Shown here piece after piece: positions 1 to 5,211 of a stretch of DNA of 5,211 nucleotides. Positions within the stretch are counted from its first letter, which is position 1. Every line of letters begins with the position of its first letter. The notes beneath the pieces are model-generated. The model was not told the DNA's origin and ran no database searches. It worked only from the letters and a program-made list of their open reading frames with translations. Origin of the DNA: an uncultured Saprospiraceae bacterium (GTDB lineage: Bacteria > Bacteroidota > Bacteroidia > Chitinophagales > Saprospiraceae). The position numbers and the translations under genes are program-made. The stretch lies in assembly GCA_937959095.1 (NCBI GenBank), contig CALGLY010000509.1:1-5211 (forward strand), read 5' to 3'.

Positions 1-2791
1 ATTTTGCGGCAGCTGCACGCCCAATGCCATTATCGGTAATCGTACAAATTAGCGATTCTTTTTTTGCGGCAAAATCTATAGTCACCTTTCTATCGCCTGT
101 TTTGTGTAAAAGTCCATGCCAAATAGAATTTTCTACAAAAGGCTGAATCATTAGGCTTGGAATAAAGATGTCTTCTACTTCGTCTTCCGATTCATCGAGG
201 GTGATTTCAAACTCAAAAGAATCATCGAAACGAAGGGCTTCTAATTCCAAATAGAGCGTCAGAATCTCTATTTCTTTGGCTACTGGAATCAGGCTTTTGG
301 CAGAGCTTTCTAGCACGCGCCGTAGTAAGCGCGAAAATTTAAACAGATAATTATAAGCTGCATCAATTTGCTCGGTCAAGATGCACTCTTGTATCGCATT
401 AAGGCAGTTAAAAATAAAATGCGGATTCATTTGAGCGCGTAATGCCCGTGTTTCTAGTTCCGCTATCATCTGATTGACTCGACCACGTTCGCGCGCTTCT
501 TCCTTTATTTTTCGTTCGCGTTGCTTTACTACTAGAAAGGTTATAATTCCAGCAAGCCCTAAAACGGTCAAGATAAACCACCATCTTTGCCAAAAAGGCG
601 GCTGAATTTCAAAAGAAAATTCGTAGGGCGTGCTATTCCAAACCTGATCATTATTAGAAGCGATAAATTGAAACACATATGCTCCAGGCGAAAGGGCATT
701 GAAGTCGACTTTATGTTGTTGGCTAGGCAGCGACCATTCTTTCATCGCATTTTTGAGCAGGTAACGATAGCTTATCTTACTTGGGTTTTTGAGACTAATT
801 CCTGTAAATTCAAAGGACAAACTATTTTTATGATAAGGCAAAACAAGTTCCTGCGTCTTCCAATCAATCGCCTCTCCTTCTACTAGTACCTTATCCAGAT
901 TCAGGATGGGTTCGACGGGATTAAAATAAATATTTTCTGCCTTGAAAGTCATTAAACCCATCGTGGTGGCCGCCCAAATCGTTCCTTCTTGATCTTTATG
1001 AAATAGAATCCGTTGATACGCTTTTTCGATAAGCCCATCTTGTGGGTTATAGTTATTCAAATGAAAACCATCTCCTTTTTTTCGGAGGACTGAAATTCCT
1101 TTGTACGAACCAATCCAGATATTTCCTAAATCATCCGCAATCACATCAAGCAAGAAATTGGTAGATAAGCCATCTTTCGTATCGAAATGCTGCAAGCGTT
1201 CTAGCTTTTCTTGCTCCGTAATTTTAAATTGATAAATCCCACGCCCTAGTGTGGCTACCCACAAGTTTCCTTCTTCATCTACGCTCAAGCCATTTATCCG
1301 AATATCCTCTTCAAAAATAGGATGTTTTTGGATACTATCCTCCTTCAAAAAATAGAGACCATCATCCCCCGCAAACCAAAGTGCTTGATTTTTCAGTTCT
1401 GCAACAGCATTAAATCCGACTTGATGAAGTCCTTCATAATTTTTGAATTGATGCTGCTCATTAGAATCAAAGGTTAAGCGAGACAATCCAAAATTATGCC
1501 CTAGCCAAATACTATTCGTTGTGCTGCAAAAACCAAAGCGAATATCTGCGCCCGGAGAAAAGCCTTCATTGTACCAATACTTAGTCGTTTTCCCATTCTT
1601 TATTCTAAAGATACCATCCCAATAAGTTGGTAGCCATAGCGCGCCTTCTCGGTCATAAAAAATGCCTACAATTTCTGCGGTGCTTAGCCCTTCTGGTAAA
1701 TTTATTCGCTTAAATATGCTATCCTGATGTTCGAAAAGCCTTGCTTGATTACTCCCTGCTAGTACTGTTCCATCAGGTCGTTCTCCGAGAGAGTAAATAC
1801 CATTTGGAGCAAGCGTATCTAAGGTCGGATACAACTCAAAATCGCGCGCTGTTATTCGGATAAGTCCCTCCGTGCTACCTACCCAAATATTATCTTCGTG
1901 GTCTTTTGTCATGCAGGCCATGAGTTTCACACCCAATGCTTGATACAAGGAGTAGGTACTATGCGCGCCCGATTCTTCTATAATTCTAACGCCATCTTCA
2001 TCCAAGGCCCAGTACTTCTTCTCCTTTTCAATAATGGCACTTAAGTGTTGTTTCTTTTCAAAGGCTGGTAGCAGCACCTTTTTTTTTCCTTCTGAAAATT
2101 CTAATAAAGCCCCTCTACTTGTTCCAGTCCAAATGCGTCCATCTTCAAAAAGTTTAATTTCTAGAAGATGCTCATATTTTAAATCACTCGTATATCCGAG
2201 CGTATCCCAAGTAGTACCATCATAACGGATTAAGTGATTGCGACTCCCAAAATAAAGTCGCTCAGAAGCATCAAAATTCATATCAAAGATAGAATAGGAA
2301 GCAGGGAAATGATGAAAAAGACTAGTCTCTTTCTGTTCTATTGCCAATTCCCAATTTGTTCTATCCAAGTAGGAAAGTCCCTTGTTGCTCCCCACCCAAA
2401 GGCGGCCATTCGGCATGAGCTGTAGACTTTGTAAATACCCATCTACTATTCCATCTTCCTGAAATTTAATAGGATGAAAACTCGTACCATCATAGAAAGA
2501 AATCCCTTTTTGAGCAAGCACCCATAGTTGCCCATCTGCTACTTCTACCACTTCTGTGATGCGTCCGCGTGCTAGTCCATCACTAGTAGTGAAATTTTCA
2601 AAGGTATAGCCATCATAGCGACTCAAACCTACCTCTGTACCTACCCATAAATAGCCTTTGCTATCTTGAAGCAAGCAGGAGACATCCGTAGACAATAAGC
2701 CGTCTTGCGTGTCAAACACCTGAAAATAGAAAGGCTGTGCTACCAAAAATAGCGCGTGGAATACCAGACTTACTAATAAAGTCGCTTTCAT
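1..2791 (-). CDS. Propeller-sensor histidine kinase (Reg_prop / Y_Y_Y / LytS-type), C-terminus off window
   Basis: This is a membrane-bound sensor kinase: a periplasmic ligand-binding part should control a cytoplasmic kinase that phosphorylates a separate response regulator, usually of LytTR type. The frame is open without a stop from the ATG at 2791 to base 1, giving 930 residues. Residues 1-19 are a signal peptide ending LFLVAQ. Fourteen propeller blades follow (about 25-625), with Reg_prop cores such as GYLWVGTEVGLSRYDG (46-61) and GNIWIGSYKGISVL (556-569). A Y_Y_Y domain covers about 645-732 and a single membrane helix 737-755, with a charged linker to about 785. The His_kinase H-box NPHFIFN carries the predicted phospho-acceptor H791. 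The N-box IQPFVENSIWHGL holds N888, and the G1 box DNGIGR starts at D920. Only the end of the ATPase domain is missing. No fused receiver or HTH domain precedes the cut. The start is fixed by the signal peptide; the next in-frame Met is residue 126. The gene diverges from the 2983 gene. The ligand cannot be read from the sequence. Confidence 0.95.
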   Translation of the reverse strand, partial: MKATLLVSLVFHALFLVAQPFYFQVFDTQDGLLSTDVSCLLQDSKGYLWVGTEVGLSRYDGYTFENFTTSDGLARGRITEVVEVADGQLWVLAQKGISFYDGTSFHPIKFQEDGIVDGYLQSLQLMPNGRLWVGSNKGLSYLDRTNWELAIEQKETSLFHHFPASYSIFDMNFDASERLYFGSRNHLIRYDGTTWDTLGYTSDLKYEHLLEIKLFEDGRIWTGTSRGALLEFSEGKKKVLLPAFEKKQHLSAIIEKEKKYWALDEDGVRIIEESGAHSTYSLYQALGVKLMACMTKDHEDNIWVGSTEGLIRITARDFELYPTLDTLAPNGIYSLGERPDGTVLAGSNQARLFEHQDSIFKRINLPEGLSTAEIVGIFYDREGALWLPTYWDGIFRIKNGKTTKYWYNEGFSPGADIRFGFCSTTNSIWLGHNFGLSRLTFDSNEQHQFKNYEGLHQVGFNAVAELKNQALWFAGDDGLYFLKEDSIQKHPIFEEDIRINGLSVDEEGNLWVATLGRGIYQFKITEQEKLERLQHFDTKDGLSTNFLLDVIADDLGNIWIGSYKGISVLRKKGDGFHLNNYNPQDGLIEKAYQRILFHKDQEGTIWAATTMGLMTFKAENIYFNPVEPILNLDKVLVEGEAIDWKTQELVLPYHKNSLSFEFTGISLKNPSKISYRYLLKNAMKEWSLPSQQHKVDFNALSPGAYVFQFIASNNDQVWNSTPYEFSFEIQPPFWQRWWFILTVLGLAGIITFLVVKQRERKIKEEARERGRVNQMIAELETRALRAQMNPHFIFNCLNAIQECILTEQIDAAYNYLFKFSRLLRRVLESSAKSLIPVAKEIEILTLYLELEALRFDDSFEFEITLDESEDEVEDIFIPSLMIQPFVENSIWHGLLHKTGDRKVTIDFAAKKESLICTITDNGIGRAAAAK

Positions 2792-2795
2792 AATA

Positions 2796-2803
2796 CAAAG
2801 TTA
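2796..2803 (-). promoter_or_regulatory. Candidate Bacteroidota -7 box for the kinase gene
   Basis: Read on the minus strand this is TAACTTTG, a full match to the TAnnTTTG -7 element of Bacteroidota primary sigma factors. It ends four bases before the kinase ATG, so transcription would begin at or very near the start codon. At the usual spacing of about 19-21 bases upstream I see only an AAAAG-like run and no TTTG -33 element, so the promoter is half supported. I found no other full TAnnTTTG match on either strand of the 191-base divergent region. Confidence 0.35.
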
Positions 2804-2909
2804 GCAATTCTACAGGCAGCTTCTTTTACCGATAAATCATTAAAGCTTACCGTTTACTCGAAACAACACAATTCCTTGACTAAAGCGCGGATTTTGGGGA
2901 TAGTAAGAA

Positions 2910-2932
2910 GCTCGCGTCAACTATTTACGAGC
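2910..2932. repeat. Short inverted repeat in the divergent intergenic region
   Basis: The arms GCTCG (2910-2914) and CGAGC (2928-2932) are perfect complements with a 13-base spacer. The site lies 51 bases before the small plus-strand gene and could be an operator half-site pair or a weak hairpin in its leader. Five-base arms are short enough to arise by chance, and there is no U-tract, so it is not a terminator. The rest of 2792-2982 shows no gene, RNA or longer repeat. Confidence 0.15.
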
Positions 2933-2982
2933 ACTTAAACAGATGATTTACAAGCATTTCCCAAACAAAATAAGATTTAAAG

Positions 2983-3360
2983 ATGAAAATAGCTATACTT
3001 ATACTACAACTTCTATTATCTACCTTTTTCCTTTCAGAAAATAACAATCCCATTTATGGTACATGGTATTTGAAGAGTAAATCAAAAGAGCAACTTTTAT
3101 TTGTGCGGAATCCAACAGCCATTCAAATAGATGAAAAATGTTATCGGATTGAACTCTTTTTCAAAAAAAAAGAAGTGATTTATAAGTCTATTTTATTGAA
3201 TAAAGATAAGATTAAAAAACACATAGATACCCAATTTTATACTTGGGAAATCAATAAGAAAACACAGATAATACAGTCGGAAATCAGCGAGCAATTCAAC
3301 ATATATCCTTTGAAAATTCGTACCTTGAATGAAAAACAATTGATTTTTTGTACGAAATGA
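2983..3360 (+). CDS. Small exported hypothetical protein, possibly lipocalin-like
   Basis: This is a 125-residue protein that I do not recognise. Residues 1-18 form a hydrophobic signal peptide (MKIAILILQLLLSTFFLS) without a lipobox cysteine, so the product is probably periplasmic or secreted and soluble. Right after it comes IYGTWYL (24-30), the G-x-W pattern that opens many Bacteroidota lipocalin-like domains. Alternating polar and hydrophobic stretches follow, with a last strand KQLIFCTK at the C-terminus, as in a small beta-barrel. Two cysteines (C53, C123) could form a disulfide. It is rich in Lys and Ile, and GC is about 28% over 3001-3360, against roughly 44% in sampled lines of its neighbours, which may mean transfer or relaxed selection. 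It ends 25 bases before the Asp-box gene on the same strand, so the two could share a transcript. The lipocalin assignment rests on pattern only and is weak; that it is a gene is likelier, given its signal peptide and complete frame. Confidence 0.7.
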   Translation: MKIAILILQLLLSTFFLSENNNPIYGTWYLKSKSKEQLLFVRNPTAIQIDEKCYRIELFFKKKEVIYKSILLNKDKIKKHIDTQFYTWEINKKTQIIQSEISEQFNIYPLKIRTLNEKQLIFCTK

Positions 3361-3385
3361 TTTTGTTAAATAAAACACACGTCAA

Positions 3386-5211
3386 ATGAGAACAGTACTA
3401 ATTTTTATTATCGCCTATGCTAGTAGTCCCCTCCTGTTTGCTCAGCCCCAACGTTTTAGTAGTTCTGGAATATCAGGAGGGAGTGCTTTATTTGAACCGA
3501 AATTTAGTCCCTACAATCCAAATGTCATCTATATGGCAAGCGACCTGACAGGGATGTTTTATACAGAAAATAGTGGAGCAACTTGGGATGTCGTCCCTTT
3601 CTATGAACTTCGGGCTACGCCACATAGTGCCATACACTTCACAAGCGACCCTGCTATTCTGTATACCATTTATAACGATTTCATTCCAGACAAAACACGC
3701 ATTGGTAAAAGCATGGATGGTGGCAAAACATGGGAAGTAATTCCCAACGCGCCTACCAATGGACACCTAAGTTATCTGCATGTCGATCCGCAACGTACCG
3801 ATCGCCTATTGGCAGTTGATGGAGATCATATTTATCGTTCCGATGATGGCGGACAAAGCTTTGAAACGGTCTATACTACGCGTTTCCCTGATACAGGCCG
3901 ATTCTATCATGGTGGTGCAGTTTGGGACGACGAAAAAGTCTATCTCGGTACATCCGATGGACTGCTCGTATCAAGAAATGGCGGGCAAGCTTTTGAACGA
4001 AAAACAGTTGCAGGCATGAATGAAAATGATGGCTTTCTTTCCATTTCAGGGACAAAACGAAATGGAAAAATGCAGTTAATATCACTTGCTAGAAGCAACA
4101 ATGAAATGTGGGAAGGCATGCTTCCTGATGGAAGTGACTACTATGGCGAACAGCAATTTTATAGTATAGAAGAAGATGAAAACACGAATTTTGTAGGAAC
4201 GAATGTGAGCGAAACCGTAGCGACCTACTGGGATTTTCCATTCTATGTAGAACGCACACAGGAAGATAATGTCCTCTATTCGGCTGGCGCGAATATCAAT
4301 CAGACGGGGCAGCATTACCATCCGCAAGTCTATAAAAGCACCGATGATGGGCAAACTTGGACCCCAACACTACGCACCGATGCCAATGAAAATATAGCAA
4401 CGGGCTATATGGGAGAAGGTGGAGATTTGGAATGGTTTTGGAGTGAAAACGCGATGGGATTTGGCGTAGATCCGAACAACAAAAACCGAGCGATTGTCAC
4501 CGATTTTAGCTTTGTACATCTCACAGAAGATGGCGGGACAACTTGGCGCGCCTTGTACGTACATCCTGATGACCTGAACCCAAGCAATACGAATACGCCT
4601 AAGCACAAAGCGTACCGTACCAATGGTTTAGAAAATACGACTTGCTGGTGGCTAACTTGGACGGATGAACAAGAATTATTCGCTTCTTATACGGACTTAA
4701 CAGCTATTCGCTCCGAAGATGGTGGGCAATCTTGGTCATTCGATTATGAAGGACTCTTGGATACAGAAAACGATAGATACAATACGATTTATCACATTTC
4801 GGAACATCCTAATGGTCGCCTATATGCGTCTGCATCTAGCGGACATGATATATACCAAAGCACACGCCTAACGGACTGGCCGATAGATGAGCAAACAGGT
4901 GCTTTCTTTACCTCTCTGGATGGCGGCAAGTCTTGGGATTTAGTGCATGATTTTGGCGCACCTGTGATATGGTCTGCTATAGATCCGATGGACTCCAATA
5001 GTGCTTATGTAAGTGTAATAAATAGCGCGACTGGTGGTATTTATAAGACAGAAAATCTTTCGGATGGCAGCAATGCGAGTTGGCGAAAACTGGCTAATCC
5101 GCCAAGAACAGAAGGGCATCCATTCAATATTCATGCGCTGGGCAATGGGGAATTGCTCTGCTCCTATTCTGGGCGACGCGATAGAGGATTATTCACGCAG
5201 AGTAGTGGCGT
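3386..5211 (+). CDS. Secreted Asp-box (BNR/sialidase/GH74-like) propeller protein, C-terminus off window
   Basis: The frame is open for 608 codons from ATG 3386 to the right edge. Residues 1-20 are a signal peptide ending LLFAQ, so the protein is exported. Eight Asp-box motifs (S/T-x-D/N-x-G-x-T/S/A-W/F) start at residues 60, 109, 152, 196, 318, 380, 443 and 510; clear examples are SMDGGKTW (109-116) and SEDGGQSW (443-450). A degenerate ninth lies near 555-566. Asp boxes mark hairpin turns in beta-propellers of sialidases, GH74 xyloglucanases, sortilins and related proteins; they are structural, not catalytic. The opening, with SGISGG (27-32), FSPYNPNVIY (40-49) and ASDLTGMFYT (51-60), resembles the first blade of GH74 enzymes, where an Asp in this position is catalytic; D53 is the counterpart here. 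A glycan hydrolase acting outside the inner membrane is therefore plausible but unproven. A non-catalytic binding protein is the alternative. A C-terminal sorting domain (type IX secretion) may lie beyond the edge. The small 2983 gene lies 25 bases upstream. Confidence 0.9.
   Translation, partial: MRTVLIFIIAYASSPLLFAQPQRFSSSGISGGSALFEPKFSPYNPNVIYMASDLTGMFYTENSGATWDVVPFYELRATPHSAIHFTSDPAILYTIYNDFIPDKTRIGKSMDGGKTWEVIPNAPTNGHLSYLHVDPQRTDRLLAVDGDHIYRSDDGGQSFETVYTTRFPDTGRFYHGGAVWDDEKVYLGTSDGLLVSRNGGQAFERKTVAGMNENDGFLSISGTKRNGKMQLISLARSNNEMWEGMLPDGSDYYGEQQFYSIEEDENTNFVGTNVSETVATYWDFPFYVERTQEDNVLYSAGANINQTGQHYHPQVYKSTDDGQTWTPTLRTDANENIATGYMGEGGDLEWFWSENAMGFGVDPNNKNRAIVTDFSFVHLTEDGGTTWRALYVHPDDLNPSNTNTPKHKAYRTNGLENTTCWWLTWTDEQELFASYTDLTAIRSEDGGQSWSFDYEGLLDTENDRYNTIYHISEHPNGRLYASASSGHDIYQSTRLTDWPIDEQTGAFFTSLDGGKSWDLVHDFGAPVIWSAIDPMDSNSAYVSVINSATGGIYKTENLSDGSNASWRKLANPPRTEGHPFNIHALGNGELLCSYSGRRDRGLFTQSSG

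Noticed and set aside
587..886. Plus-strand open frame of 99 codons, with similar frames at 2034-2225 and 2234-2425 and a minus-strand frame at 408-593
   Set aside because: All lie inside the kinase coding region in other frames. The kinase frame explains the region with recognised domains; these give low-complexity peptides with no motif.
1..2791. The two genes with repeated propeller motifs as possible DNA-level tandem repeats
   Set aside because: The blades are similar only at the protein level, with spaced short motifs. I see no long nucleotide repeats within or between the genes.
2859..2867. ACCGTTTAC, an eight-of-nine match to the LytTR-type binding motif
   Set aside because: LytTR sites occur as a pair of direct repeats about 12-13 bases apart, and I see no partner at that distance. 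One imperfect copy is expected by chance.
2876..2904. Sigma70-like TTGACT, 17-base spacer, GATAGT on the plus strand
   Set aside because: Spacing is ideal, but the -10 matches only four of six bases, and Bacteroidota primary sigma factors use TTTG/TAnnTTTG elements instead. Chance is the simpler explanation in this AT-rich stretch.
3358..3365. TGATTTTG, a seven-of-eight match to the -7 box 20 bases before the Asp-box gene
   Set aside because: The mismatch falls in the conserved TA, and no TTTG is present at the usual upstream spacing. Co-transcription with the small gene 25 bases away is as likely.
3193..3378. Minus-strand 61-codon frame opposite the small gene
   Set aside because: It has no recognisable motif. 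The plus-strand frame is complete and carries a signal peptide, so it is the better choice.
3488..5134. Minus-strand and alternative-frame open frames across the Asp-box gene (for example 3488-3766, 4082-4354, 4370-4606, 4940-5134 and plus-strand 3780-4019)
   Set aside because: They are shadows of a continuous plus-strand frame that has a signal peptide and eight Asp boxes. None shows a family signature.

Overview
The window looks like a piece of a Bacteroidota chromosome, possibly a Saprospiria- or Cytophagia-like environmental lineage. The evidence is the protein content, moderate GC (about 44% in sampled lines of the two long genes), 'AQ'-type signal peptide ends and a Bacteroidota-style TAnnTTTG box. 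Both long genes are cut by the window edges.

Layout. Positions 1-2791, minus strand: the first 930 residues of a giant periplasmic-sensor histidine kinase. Its order is signal peptide, about 14 Reg_prop blades, Y_Y_Y domain, one membrane helix and a LytS-type kinase. Only the last part of the ATPase domain lies off the left edge. Positions 2792-2982: a divergent intergenic region with one good promoter-like box for the kinase. Positions 2983-3360, plus strand: a small, very AT-rich exported protein of unknown function, possibly lipocalin-like. Positions 3386-5211, plus strand: the first 608 residues of a secreted multi-bladed propeller protein with eight Asp-box motifs. It resembles BNR, sialidase and GH74 proteins and is open at the right edge.

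How they may work together. The kinase has the architecture used in Bacteroidota to sense ligands, often glycan fragments, in the periplasm; it normally signals to a separate LytTR-type response regulator, which is not visible here. The divergent pair of exported proteins could be a target of that signal or a source of its ligand. This is inference from position only: no SusC/SusD pair, recognisable transport gene or confirmed catalytic domain lies in the window. I see no RNA gene, mobile element, CRISPR array or clear terminator. The gene content is of known types. The most open questions are the small AT-rich gene, the substrate of the Asp-box protein and the apparently leaderless start of the kinase.
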